DNA of 64,000 nt from Geomonas subterranea (GCF_019063845.1 NZ_CP077683.1:248001-312000), one strand, 5' to 3'; shown: positions 10,219-19,397, numbered from the stretch's first letter. A program made the numbers and translations. Notes: generated by a model not told the origin, from the letters alone.

Positions 10219-10923
10219 CTAGCTTTTCCTGCTGAACCTGTACCCCACCCCGCGCACGGTCTGGAAGAAAACGGGGCGCGAGGGCTCGGGCTCAAAGTAC
10301 TTCCGCAGCCGCACGATGAAGTTGTCCAGCGTCCTGGTCTCAGCGTCGGTGGCGTAGCCCCAGACGTTTTCCAGGATCTCGCCGCGTGGTATGGCCTCCC
10401 CCTCGCGATGAAAGAACAGCGACAACATGCGCACTTCCAGGTCGGTGAGATCGATCTCCCCCTGCCTGGTCCTGGCCCGGTAGGAGAGCAGGAACACCTC
10501 GTTGTCCCCGAAACGATACCCTTCCTCCACCGGTTCCGGCCGGTACCAGGCGCTGCGGCGCAGCATCCCCGAAACCCTGAGCAGGAACTCCTTAAGGTTG
10601 AAGGGCTTGACCAGGTAATCATCGGCGCCGGCGGCGAGCCCCGTGATACGGTCGCTCTCGGCGGAGCGGGCGGTGAGCATCAGCACCGGCACCCGCGAAT
10701 CCACCACGCGGATCTTCTGGCAGACCTCGAAACCGCCGATGCCCGGGAGCATCACGTCCAGGATGATCAGGTCGAACCTCTCCATGGTGACCTTCTCGAG
10801 CGCCTCCTCGCCGCTTTCGACGTGGCTCACCAGGTACCCTTCCTGCTCCAGGTTGAAGGTGATACCCCGCGCCAGGTGCATCTCGTCCTCGACCAGCAGT
10901 ATGTGCGGTTTTTCGCCGGACAT
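10219..10923 (-). CDS. OmpR-family response regulator
   Basis: A 234-residue response regulator. The receiver domain (5-118) has the acidic pair VEDE near residue 11, phospho-acceptor Asp56 in DLIILDVMLPG and KPF near 107. The C-terminal winged helix (about 140-230) contains LTDLEVRMLSLFF, NVWGYATDAETRTLDNFIVRLRKYFE and the closing VRGVGYRF typical of OmpR/PhoB DNA-binding domains. It follows its histidine kinase with a two-base gap, so the two are translated from one message. The signal sensed and the target genes are not evident; the nearest genes, metK and a flavoprotein, do not suggest a regulon. Confidence 0.94.
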   Translation of the reverse strand: MSGEKPHILLVEDEMHLARGITFNLEQEGYLVSHVESGEEALEKVTMERFDLIILDVMLPGIGGFEVCQKIRVVDSRVPVLMLTARSAESDRITGLAAGADDYLVKPFNLKEFLLRVSGMLRRSAWYRPEPVEEGYRFGDNEVFLLSYRARTRQGEIDLTDLEVRMLSLFFHREGEAIPRGEILENVWGYATDAETRTLDNFIVRLRKYFEPEPSRPVFFQTVRGVGYRFSRKS

Positions 10924-10925
10924 TC

Positions 10926-11885
10926 CTAACCTCGCTGCTGCCTGCCCTGGAGGGGCAGGGTGATGTGAAAGGTGCAGCCTTTGCCAAGCCCCGGGCTCTC
11001 GACGGAGATCTTGCCGCCGTGGGCGTTCACCACGGACCGGACGATGTAGAGCCCGAGCCCTGTGCCCCTTATGTTCTCACCGGGGGTACGCACCCGGTAG
11101 AACATGTCGAAGATCTTCTCCAGCTCGTTTTTCGTGAGCCCCTTGCCGTTGTCCTGGAAATCGAGCAGGCACTGCCGGCCGCTTACACTGCGCTTGAGCG
11201 TGACCCTGATCTCGGGCGATACCGGCGAGTAGAGCAGCGCGTTCTCGAAGAGGTTTCGAAGCGCCATCTCCATCCCCTCCACATCGATGGTCGCGTTGAT
11301 CCCCGGTTCCACTTCCAGGGTGAGCTTGCCTCCCTCGGGAAGTTCGCCGCTTTTTCCCTGCAGGTAGCCGGCGACGAATTCGGAGAAGTCGATTTTCTTC
11401 GCCTTGTCGCCCAACTGGCGGAACTCGATCCTGGTCGCCATGAGCAGGTTGCTGGTCAGGACGTTGAGACGATCGGTATCGGAGAGCATGGTGTCGATGA
11501 AGCCGTCGAGCTTGTCTTTGGGGAGATCCCTCATCTTCACCGTCTCCAGGTGCAACTGTATGGAGGCGAGCGGCGACTTGAGTTCGTGGGTCAGCTGCGA
11601 TATGTAGCTGCGCTGCTGCAGGTAGAGCTTGGCCTGCCGGCGCCAGTAAAGAAAGATGACGTAGACCCCCGCCAGGATGGCGATCGCCATCAGGAGACCT
11701 TCAACCAGGACGATCCACTCCATTCCCTGGGCCAGCAGTTCCGGCTTGTAGCGCAGAGCGAGGTTGCGGAACTCCTTGCTCCTGCCGATGAACCAGTAGA
11801 TCCAGGAGATGACCATGACCACCCAGATCAGCTGGATTCCTATCAGTGCTATCAACGGGTTGGATAGTTTCCGGTTCATTTTCAT
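10926..11885 (-). CDS. Sensor histidine kinase
   Basis: A 319-residue membrane histidine kinase. Two hydrophobic helices (about 10-33 and 58-80) bracket a short periplasmic loop of about 25 residues, so there is little room for a ligand-binding domain. The HisKA box is QLTHELKSPLASIQ with His100, followed by the N box ALRNLFENALLYS, G1 FQDNGKGL and G2 GTGLGLYIVRSVVNAHGG of the ATPase domain. It is the first gene of a two-gene operon with the OmpR-type regulator. ATG 11885 and ATG 11879 are both possible starts; GGGGC lies seven bases before the second. Confidence 0.93.
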   Translation of the reverse strand: MKMNRKLSNPLIALIGIQLIWVVMVISWIYWFIGRSKEFRNLALRYKPELLAQGMEWIVLVEGLLMAIAILAGVYVIFLYWRRQAKLYLQQRSYISQLTHELKSPLASIQLHLETVKMRDLPKDKLDGFIDTMLSDTDRLNVLTSNLLMATRIEFRQLGDKAKKIDFSEFVAGYLQGKSGELPEGGKLTLEVEPGINATIDVEGMEMALRNLFENALLYSPVSPEIRVTLKRSVSGRQCLLDFQDNGKGLTKNELEKIFDMFYRVRTPGENIRGTGLGLYIVRSVVNAHGGKISVESPGLGKGCTFHITLPLQGRQQRG

Positions 11886-12029
11886 GCCCCACTGGTAGCA
11901 TCGCTGCCGGGTTTTTGCAAGGGGTATCTGTGGGGGAAAGCCCCCTTTGTTTTACACTACTATTACAAAAGAATTTGAGCTTCTCTGGTAATGTGTTTAC
12001 GGTCCAGTCAGATAGTCAGGAGGATGTAT

Positions 12030-13121
12030 ATGTTTAAACCGTTGCGCATTGGCAAACACGAGGCACGTTACCCGCTGATCCAGGGCGGCATGGGCGTCAG
12101 GATTTCGGCAGGATCTCTCGCTGGGCACGTTGCCAAGTGCGGCGGAGTCGGGCTGGTGGCATCCCCCGGCATAACCTTGAACAGCGAATTTTTCGATGGC
12201 AAGAACTACCTGAAAACCAACTCTGTGGCGCTGAAGGATGAGATCCGCAAAGCCTACGAGATCGCACCGGACGGCATCATCGGGGTGAACGTGATGGTCG
12301 CGCTAACCGATTTCGAGGAGTTGGTCGTCGCCGCCGTGGAAGCGGGAGCCAAGGTGCTCGTCTGCGGCGCCGGACTCCCCATGACCCTGCCGGGGTTGAC
12401 CGCCCACGCGCCGGACGTGGCGCTTGTGCCGATCGTCTCTTCCGTGCGTGCGGCGCAGCTCATCGCCAAGAAATGGGACAAGGCTTACAACCGTCTGCCT
12501 GACGCAGTCGTGGTCGAGGACCCGGACACCGCTGGGGGGCACCTGGGCGAGAAGATGGAAAATATCGGCACCGGCGAGTACGACCAGTACGAAACCGTGC
12601 GCGGCGTGAAGGAGTTCTTCCGGAGCGAGTACGGGCTGGATATCCCGATAATCGCGGCCGGCGGCATCTGGGACCGCGCCGACGTCGTGCATGCTCTCGC
12701 CGAAGGTGCGGACGGCGTGCAGATGGCGAGCCGCTTCGTAACCACCGTGGAGTGCGACGCCGAGGATGCCTTCAAGCAGGCCTACCTCGACTGCAAGAAA
12801 GAGGACATCGGCCTGATCATGAGCCCCGCCGGACTTCCCGGCCGTGCCATCCTCACCAACCAGGAAGGCATCGTCTCCTACGACCGCGACCGCGGTTCGG
12901 TCTGCTCGTATGGCTGCCTCAAGAAGTGCTCCTACAAGGAGAGCGGCGAGCGTTTCTGCATCGTCAAGTCGCTGGACCGCGCCCAGCGCGGCGAGGTCGA
13001 CTCCGGCCTCATCTTCTGCGGCACCAACGCCTGGAAAGCGACCCGGATCGAAACCGTGCAGGAGATCTTCGACGAACTGTTCGCCGAGGCAGGCGCAGTC
13101 GCCGAGGACCAGGCAGCCTGA
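12030..13121 (+). CDS. Nitronate monooxygenase-like NAD(P)H/FMN oxidoreductase with C-terminal cysteine cluster
   Basis: A 363-residue TIM-barrel FMN enzyme of the 2-nitropropane dioxygenase/FabK-like group. It begins PLRIGKHEARYPLIQGGMGVRIS, and has the phosphate-binding segments VVEDPDTAGGHLGE and IIAAGGIWDRADVVHALAEGADGVQMASRF. The C-terminal part holds four cysteines in CSYGCLKKCSYKESGERFC, which are not part of classical nitronate monooxygenases and could bind an iron-sulfur cluster; that is inference. ATG 12030 is chosen since AGGAGG lies six bases before it, while ATG 12024 abuts the same site. The substrate is unknown. It is divergent from the two-component pair and ends at a terminator. 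Confidence 0.88.
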   Translation: MFKPLRIGKHEARYPLIQGGMGVRISAGSLAGHVAKCGGVGLVASPGITLNSEFFDGKNYLKTNSVALKDEIRKAYEIAPDGIIGVNVMVALTDFEELVVAAVEAGAKVLVCGAGLPMTLPGLTAHAPDVALVPIVSSVRAAQLIAKKWDKAYNRLPDAVVVEDPDTAGGHLGEKMENIGTGEYDQYETVRGVKEFFRSEYGLDIPIIAAGGIWDRADVVHALAEGADGVQMASRFVTTVECDAEDAFKQAYLDCKKEDIGLIMSPAGLPGRAILTNQEGIVSYDRDRGSVCSYGCLKKCSYKESGERFCIVKSLDRAQRGEVDSGLIFCGTNAWKATRIETVQEIFDELFAEAGAVAEDQAA

Positions 13122-13148
13122 TAGACAACTACTCCAAGTGACAAATAT

Positions 13149-13180
13149 CCCCCTGTGGCTCACGCTGCAGGGGGATTTTT
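13149..13180 (+). terminator. Rho-independent terminator after the flavoprotein gene
   Basis: CCCCCTG and CAGGGGG form a seven-base-pair stem with a 12-base loop, followed by ATTTTT, 28 bases after the stop. Confidence 0.8.
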
Positions 13181-13299
13181 AGTTTCCCACCCAAACCTTT
13201 TGCCACAGAGAAAATCTGAGGAAATCTGAGGATGCATGAAACCCATTGGGAGGTGAAATCGCTCACCCGCTGCTGCCTGGTTTCGCGGAGTGTTTCCAT

Positions 13300-13960
13300 A
13301 CCCTCTCCCTCTGGGAGAGGGGGGAACTCCTTCGGCGGGGGCGCCCGGCCAATGAGCGGTGACCGTCCCATCCCCTCTCCCTCTGGGAGAGGGTGCCCGA
13401 AGGGCGGGTGAGGGCGATGGCATCTCCTGCACCCTTGTCCTGCGGCGCCCTCACCCCCGACCCCTCTCCCGGTGGGCGAGGGGGGAACTCCTTCAGCGGA
13501 GGCGCCCGGCCAATGAGAGGTGAGCGTCCCATTCCCTCTCCCTCTGGGAGAGGGTGCCCGAAGGGCGGGTGAGGGCGATGGCATCTCCTGCATCCTTGTC
13601 CTGCGGCGCCCTCACCCCCGCCCCCTCTCCCGGTGGGCGAGGGGGCGGGAACTCCTTCAGCGGAGGCGCCCGGCCAATGAGAGGTGACCGTCCCATCCCC
13701 TCTCCCCGTGGGCGAGGGGGGAACTCCTTCAGCGGAGGCGCCCGGCCAATGAGAGGTGAGCGTCCCATCCCCTCTCCCTCTGGGAGAGGGTGCCCGAAGG
13801 GCGGGTGAGGGCGATGGCATCTCCTGCACCCTTGTCCTGCGGCGCCCTCACCCCCGACCCCTCTCCCGGTGGGCGAGGGGGGGAACTCCTTCAGCGGAGG
13901 TGCCCGGCCAATGAGAGGGGGAACTCCTGCGGCGGGGGCGCACGGCCAATGAGCGGTAAA
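13300..13960. repeat. Tandem array of ~162-bp GC-rich palindromic repeats (family A)
   Basis: The core GAACTCCTTCAGCGGAGGCG, followed by CCCGGCCAATGAG, starts near 13323, 13485, 13648, 13720, 13882 and 13920. Spacing is about 162 for three full units, with one shortened unit of about 72 and a final fragment. Each full unit also holds the hairpin CCCTCTCCCTCTGGGAGAGGG and the string GCCCGAAGGGCGGGTGAGGG. No credible gene is present; long open frames here are by-products of the repeat. A single related unit lies at 35022-35075 and partial relatives at 18240 and 27352. Confidence 0.85.
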
Positions 13961-13976
13961 TAATATGGGTTTCGCC

Positions 13977-14046
13977 TTGTCAGACGCGGCGCGTCATGCT
14001 ATATCAAGAAAACTTGATTTAAGAAAGACGCCAAGGTTGATATAGC
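13977..14046 (+). promoter_or_regulatory. Promoter and palindromic operator of the SahR-like gene
   Basis: A -35 TTGTCA (13977-13982) and -10 TATATC (14000-14005) are 17 bases apart. A perfect palindrome ATCAAG-AAAA-CTTGAT (14003-14018) overlaps the -10 and start site. A wider inverted pair, GCTATATCAA (13998-14007) and TTGATATAGC (14037-14046), frames the leader up to the start codon. This is the layout expected for autorepression by an ArsR-type dimer. Confidence 0.8.
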
Positions 14047-14047
14047 T

Positions 14048-14962
14048 ATGCTGGAACTTTTCAAGGCGCTGGCCGATCCGTGTCGATTGCGGTTGGTGGC
14101 GGTGCTGCTCAAATCGGAACTCACCGTCCAGGAACTGACCCAGATCCTGGGGATGGGGCAATCGCGGATCTCGCGGCACCTGAAGATCCTGGCCGAGGCG
14201 GGGGTGCTCACGGTGAAGCGTCAGGGGACCTGGAGCTACTACCGCGCCGGGGAGCAGAACCCCTTTTTCACCGCGATACGCCCGGAATTCGAACGGGCGC
14301 TGGAGCAGCTTCCGGAGCGACGCGGGGATCTCGCCGCCGTGGCACAGACCCTGGAGGCCCGCCGTAAAAGGAGCCTCGAGTTCTTCGATCAGCACGCTGC
14401 CCAGTGGGACGAGCTGTCGCGTACCCTGCTGCCGGTACCGGAGTACCAGGCGGGGGTGCTCGCGCTGATCCCCGAGGTTGCTGTGCTGCTTGAGATCGGG
14501 GTAGGCACCGGAACTCTCATGGCTGAGCTGGCGCGCAAGGCAAAACAGGTGATTGGTGTCGACCATTCACCTGCCATGCTGGTTGAGGCGCGGCGGCGCC
14601 TGGTCCAGGACGGTGTCCCGGGAGCCGAACTCCGGCTCGGAGAGATGACCCATCTTCCCATCGCCAATGGTGGCGTGGGGTGCGTTGTAGCCAACATGGT
14701 GCTGCATCACGCTCCCGACCCGCAGGCGGTGCTGGCGGAGATAGCGCGTGTGCTCCAGCCGCGGGGAACCGTGGTGCTTGCAGATCTGGCTCGCCACGAG
14801 CGGGAGTGGGCCCGAGAGCAGTTGGCCGATCAGTGGCTTGGGTTCGAAGAGGGTGAGCTCAAAGCATGGCTGGAAGGGGCGGGGCTTTTCGAGGTCACAA
14901 TCGAGCGCCTCGCCGCAAGCGGTGCGGAAGACGTGCTGCTGGTGAAGGCCGTGAAACATTAG
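14048..14962 (+). CDS. ArsR-family regulator fused to a SAM/SAH-binding methyltransferase domain, SahR-like
   Basis: A 304-residue two-domain protein. Residues 1-90 are an ArsR-type winged helix (FKALADPCRLRLVAVLL, then QSRISRHLKILAEAGVL). Residues about 120-300 are a class I methyltransferase fold with the SAM-binding glycine motif LLEIGVGTGTLMAEL, the acidic VIGVDHSPAMLVEA and the motif LPIANGGVGCVVANMVLHH. It is immediately upstream of ahcY. ArsR-type SahR regulators that respond to S-adenosylhomocysteine are known in Proteobacteria to control ahcY and other SAM-cycle genes, and the fold suits SAH sensing. Whether it methylates anything is unknown. A palindromic operator overlaps its own promoter. 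Confidence 0.88.
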   Translation: MLELFKALADPCRLRLVAVLLKSELTVQELTQILGMGQSRISRHLKILAEAGVLTVKRQGTWSYYRAGEQNPFFTAIRPEFERALEQLPERRGDLAAVAQTLEARRKRSLEFFDQHAAQWDELSRTLLPVPEYQAGVLALIPEVAVLLEIGVGTGTLMAELARKAKQVIGVDHSPAMLVEARRRLVQDGVPGAELRLGEMTHLPIANGGVGCVVANMVLHHAPDPQAVLAEIARVLQPRGTVVLADLARHEREWAREQLADQWLGFEEGELKAWLEGAGLFEVTIERLAASGAEDVLLVKAVKH

Positions 14963-15040
14963 TCACTCTCCCGGAGGGAGAGGGGAATCTCCAGGTACAA
15001 AACGAAGCGCAGAAGTTAACTCATCGAAAGGAGAAGTAAC

Positions 15041-16435
<1,395 letters not shown>

Positions 16436-16456
16436 CGGCAACGGCAACGGCAACGG
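16436..16456 (+). repeat. Six-base simple repeat directly after ahcY
   Basis: CGGCAA is repeated three times plus CGG, starting at the first base after the ahcY stop codon. It lies outside the coding region. Confidence 0.8.
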
Positions 16457-16480
16457 ACGAAGGGGGCGTCCCCTCGTCCG
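16454..16480 (+). terminator. Hairpin after ahcY
   Basis: CGGACGA and TCGTCCG pair, continued by a GGGG/CCCC block with one bulged base. It starts 19 bases after the ahcY stop; only a weak T-rich tail follows, so efficiency is uncertain. Confidence 0.55.
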
Positions 16481-16489
16481 TTGCTCGCT

Positions 16490-16513
16490 GTAGGGGCAAA
16501 TAAACATTTGCCC
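16490..16513. repeat. Short palindromic repeat, family C (variant arms)
   Basis: TAGGGGCAAAT and ATTTGCCC pair around the loop AAAC. The copies at 16569 and 21433 have GGGGCGAAT and ATTCGCCCC instead. The change in one arm is matched by a change in the other, so the hairpin is kept. Confidence 0.75.
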
Positions 16514-16568
16514 AGCCTTTGGTACCCCGACCTCTGCCGATGGCGAGAGAGACGCAGGTGCGGTAAGG

Positions 16569-16593
16569 GGGGCGAATGATTATTCGCCCCTAC
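16569..16593. repeat. Short palindromic repeat, family C
   Basis: GGGGCGAAT-GATT-ATTCGCCCC followed by TAC. The same 20-plus bases occur at 21433-21457, both outside genes. Confidence 0.8.
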
Positions 16594-16628
16594 GGTTGGT
16601 GCGAGGGGAAATATCATCACAACAAAAA

Positions 16629-16660
16629 GAAAGGGCGCCTGCTTCTAGCGGCGCCCTTTC
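16629..16660. terminator. Strong hairpin terminator, probably bidirectional
   Basis: GAAAGGGCGCC and GGCGCCCTTTC form a perfect 11-base-pair stem with a ten-base loop, flanked by an A-rich run upstream and TTCTT downstream. It separates ahcY from the small gene on the opposite strand. Confidence 0.8.
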
Positions 16661-16729
16661 TTATCCTTCCTGCTCTTTCTCTGCGTCCTTCTTCTTTTTA
16701 CCCCGGTCCCCGGAGCACGCGGGAGACAT

Positions 16730-16819
16730 TCACGTCTCGATCCCCATGCTGGGGAGGATAAAGCGCTGCAGCACGATCCAGCCCGCTACAATACCACCCA
16801 AAATCAACATTTCCTGCAT
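16730..16819 (-). CDS. Small single-pass membrane protein, 29 residues
   Basis: Reading the minus strand gives a 29-residue product, MQEMLILGGIVAG followed by WIVLQRFILPSMGIET. It is one hydrophobic helix with a short polar tail, so it is probably an inner-membrane peptide. A GGAGG ribosome site lies exactly six bases before ATG 16819, as good as any in the window. It starts 102 bases downstream of the moeA stop on the same strand and ends just before a strong terminator, so it may be the last gene of the moaD-hesA-moeA transcript. No function is known to me; the well-formed start, hydrophobic pattern and position argue that it is real. Confidence 0.65.
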   Translation of the reverse strand: MQEMLILGGIVAGWIVLQRFILPSMGIET

Positions 16820-16920
16820 ATTCCACCTCCCGAATCTTGGCATCTGCTTTATCGCATATTCGGGAAGGAAAATATACCAAATTAATTATTATTATGAACC
16901 GTTCAGCTTTTGGTTCTGCT

Positions 16921-18162
16921 TCAGGAGCAGCACCTGATGCCGACTTCCCCCTCGCTTAACAGGTCGACTTCCCTCATCAGCGCCAGGTCCACTTCACTCC
17001 CGGCCGGGATGAAGGTGGCGTCGCAGGGGAGGGCGGCCAGGGCATCGCACCGGGTCATGGTGCTCAGGATGGCGGTGTGCTGTTCGCCGGCGCAGTAGGC
17101 GACGTGTCTGCCGTGCCGCTTCTTCACCGTCACCCTGATGAAGTGCAGCTTGCCGGGTTTCTTGTGGGCGTCCTCGGCCAGGATCCCCTTCACGAACGGG
17201 GGCAGCACCCTCTTGTGCCCCATCATCTTCAGCAGGGCCGGCTTCACCAACAGCTCGAAGGTCACCATGGTCGATACCGGATTGCCCGGGAGCGAGAAGA
17301 TCGGCTTTCCCTGCCATACCGAGAAAGCGGTCGGACCGCCCGGTTTCATCCCGATCTTCCAGAACTGCTCCTCGGCGCCGAGGCTCGCGGCGACCTCCCG
17401 GACCAGGTCGCGGTCACCGGCGGAGACGCCGGCCGAGGTGATCAGGGCGTCGCAGCAAAGGCCTTCCCGCATCTTGTCACGGTGGCTCTCCACGTTGTCC
17501 CGCGCTATCCCGATGAGTACCGGTTCCGCTCCCGCCTCGCGAACGGCGGCGGCCAGCGACAGGGCATTGGAGTTGATCACCTTTCCGGCCGCGGGGCTCT
17601 CCCCCAGTTCGATCAGTTCGTCTCCGGTGGAGAGGATGGCCACCCGTGCCTTGCGATACACCGGCACCAGTGCCTGCCCCATGGCGGCCAGCATCCCAAC
17701 CTCGGCGGGACGGACCTGGCTCCCGGCAGGGAGGAACTGGGTTCCCGAGGCGACGTCGCTTCCCCTGACCCGGACGTGCTGCCTGGGGAGCACCTTCTGG
17801 TTGATCACCACCTGGTCATCTTCCTGTTCGGTTTCCTCGATGGGGACGACGGCGTTGCATCCGGGGGGGATGGGGGCACCGGTCATGATCCGCACCGCGC
17901 AGCCGACGGTTACCGCGGGGCACTGCTCGCCTCCGGCGGGTACGAAGCCGGTGATGATGAGGCGGGTGGGGACCGAGGTGCAATCGGCTGCATGCACGGC
18001 GTAGCCGTCCATGGCGGAATTGTCGTACTGCGGCAGATCCCACGGGGCGATGACGTCCCTGCTCACCACGCGCCCCAGCGCGTCGGACAGCGGTACGTTT
18101 TCCTCTCCCAGCGGGGCGACGTGGGCCAGTATGATGCCTCGCGCTTCTTCAAAGCTTGGCAT
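16921..18162 (-). CDS. moeA: Molybdopterin molybdenumtransferase
   Basis: A 413-residue MoeA, which inserts molybdate or tungstate into adenylylated molybdopterin. Motifs: PLSDALGRVVSRDV, LPQYDNSAMDGYAVHA, VRIMTGAPIPPGCNAVVPIEET and VAILSTGDELIELGE, then GGPTAFSVWQGKPIFSLPGNPVS and the C-terminal domain IV ending GIRCCS. Its neighbours on the same strand are a HesA/ThiF protein, a MoaD-like protein and a tungsten-type AOR, so this copy may be devoted to tungstopterin. The start ATG 18162 has a GAGGTG ribosome site. The domain order and length are complete. Confidence 0.94.
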   Translation of the reverse strand: MPSFEEARGIILAHVAPLGEENVPLSDALGRVVSRDVIAPWDLPQYDNSAMDGYAVHAADCTSVPTRLIITGFVPAGGEQCPAVTVGCAVRIMTGAPIPPGCNAVVPIEETEQEDDQVVINQKVLPRQHVRVRGSDVASGTQFLPAGSQVRPAEVGMLAAMGQALVPVYRKARVAILSTGDELIELGESPAAGKVINSNALSLAAAVREAGAEPVLIGIARDNVESHRDKMREGLCCDALITSAGVSAGDRDLVREVAASLGAEEQFWKIGMKPGGPTAFSVWQGKPIFSLPGNPVSTMVTFELLVKPALLKMMGHKRVLPPFVKGILAEDAHKKPGKLHFIRVTVKKRHGRHVAYCAGEQHTAILSTMTRCDALAALPCDATFIPAGSEVDLALMREVDLLSEGEVGIRCCS

Positions 18163-18239
18163 GATGCACCTCGGTGCTCTCTGCGGCGTCGTCGACGGCG
18201 TCGCTTGTTTTTTTTAGCGGCAGCGTTGCCGCTTTGATA

Positions 18240-18292
18240 TCTCCCTCACCCCCAGCCCCTCTCCCGATAGGCGAGGGGGGAGAGGCGCAACG
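18240..18292. repeat. Palindromic GC-rich repeat fragment
   Basis: CTCCCTCACCCCCAGCCCCTCTCCC is followed by GATAGGCGAGGGGGGAGAGG, which can fold back on it. The wording resembles the second half of the family A unit at 13.3-13.9 kb. Confidence 0.5.
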
Positions 18293-18293
18293 G

Positions 18294-19145
18294 TCAGGCG
18301 GCGTCCACCAGGGTCACCGGGACCGGAGCGTAGGAGATCTCCTGCATCTCCATTTCCAGAAGATCGATGGTGAGCTTGCGGTTCCTGAGCGGCTCACCCT
18401 TGCCGAGCAGGATCTTGCAGACTTCGGCGACCTCGAGACTCGCCACGACGGCCGGAGTGAAGCTCGGGTTGCCGAGCTGCTGCTCGATCCCCTTGCCGGC
18501 CACCCAGTGCCGGTAGATTTGCTGCACGGTGGTCTCGCCGGGGAACTGGGAGGCGACATGGCCGTACCACCCGCCGATGGCGCCGTGCACCATGGGGATC
18601 CCGGCCAGGTTGCAGAACTCGGCCAGCTGCAGCCGGTACGAGATGCTGTCGAGCGCATCCACCGCGACGTGCGTTCCCGCCAGGAGTTCGTGCCCGTTGG
18701 CAAGGCAGAAGTAGTCCTGGATGGCGGTGACCGTGACGGCGGGGTTCACCTGCGCCAGCCGCTCGGCCGCAACCGCCGCCTTGGGCTGTCCCAGCAACGC
18801 GGGGGAGGAGAGGATCTGCCGGTTCAGGTTGTGCTCCTCGAAGATGTCCGGGTCGATGGCGACGATCTGCCCGACGCCCAGCCGCGCGAGTTCCTCGAGG
18901 ACGTAGCCCCCCAGGCCGCCGCAGCCGATCACCGCGACGCGGCTTTGGAACAGGCGCAGTTGCTCGTCGATCTGGATCATGTTCCGGTTGCGCTGGTAGC
19001 GGGCCGGGAACAAACGGTTTTGCAGGGCGAGCAGTTCCACCGCCCCGTGGCTCAGGTTGAAGCGCTGCGCGGCCGCGTCCTGCGCGCTCCAGGGGAGCAG
19101 GCCTTCCTTGGTGTGCTCTTTCAGAAAAGTGATGACCTTGCGCAT
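18294..19145 (-). CDS. HesA/MoeB/ThiF-family adenylyltransferase
   Basis: A 283-residue E1-like protein that should adenylate the C-terminal glycine of a MoaD/ThiS-like partner. The nucleotide site is VAVIGCGGLGGYVLEELARLG near residues 68-88, followed by the IDPDIFEEHNLNRQIL loop, LGQPKAAVAAERLAQVNP and VDALDSISYRLQL. About 65 residues precede the Rossmann fold. The paired CxxC zinc sites of MoeB/ThiF are not visible, nor is a clear sulfur-carrying cysteine, so it resembles HesA-type proteins. It starts one base after the MoaD-like stop, with AGGAGG overlapping the end of that gene, a sign of coupled translation. It probably serves pterin cofactor synthesis for the nearby AOR. Confidence 0.85.
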   Translation of the reverse strand: MRKVITFLKEHTKEGLLPWSAQDAAAQRFNLSHGAVELLALQNRLFPARYQRNRNMIQIDEQLRLFQSRVAVIGCGGLGGYVLEELARLGVGQIVAIDPDIFEEHNLNRQILSSPALLGQPKAAVAAERLAQVNPAVTVTAIQDYFCLANGHELLAGTHVAVDALDSISYRLQLAEFCNLAGIPMVHGAIGGWYGHVASQFPGETTVQQIYRHWVAGKGIEQQLGNPSFTPAVVASLEVAEVCKILLGKGEPLRNRKLTIDLLEMEMQEISYAPVPVTLVDAA

Positions 19146-19146
19146 A

Positions 19147-19371
19147 TCAGCCTCCTCCTACCAGGGGAAAGAGCGATAGGGTATCGCCGTGGCTCAACGT
19201 GCTGTCCAGTTCACCGTGCCGGCCATTCAGCATGACGATGCCGATTTCCTCCTCGGTGAGCCCGAGGGAGAGTACCACCTGGCGCACGTCGGTCCCCTCG
19301 GCGAGTTCCTGCTCGGCGATCTTGAACCTGCCGTTTCTGAATGTGGCGAAAAGCTTGAGTGTTATCTTCAT
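19147..19371 (-). CDS. MoaD/ThiS-family ubiquitin-like sulfur carrier
   Basis: A 74-residue beta-grasp protein: MKITLKLFATFRNGRFKI at the start, LGLTEEEIGIVMLNGR in the middle and HGDTLSLFPLVGGG at the end. The C-terminal Gly-Gly is the site that is adenylated and thiocarboxylated in MoaD and ThiS. It is the first gene of the set MoaD-like, HesA-like, moeA. It lies just beyond the AOR terminator, in the arrangement known around tungsten-containing aldehyde oxidoreductases. It likely donates sulfur to the pterin dithiolene; ThiS-like use cannot be excluded from sequence alone. Confidence 0.88.
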   Translation of the reverse strand: MKITLKLFATFRNGRFKIAEQELAEGTDVRQVVLSLGLTEEEIGIVMLNGRHGELDSTLSHGDTLSLFPLVGGG

Positions 19372-19397
19372 GCGGCACCTGCGTGTTGGCTCAAACG

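Noticed and set aside
12024-13121. Upstream ATG for the nitronate-monooxygenase-like gene
   Set aside because: The AGGAGG ribosome site touches this codon; the ATG at 12030 has normal spacing.
13300-13960. Possible CRISPR array or genes in the repeat block
   Set aside because: Units are 162 bp with no short spacer/repeat alternation, and no cas genes are present. Open frames there only reflect repeat translation.
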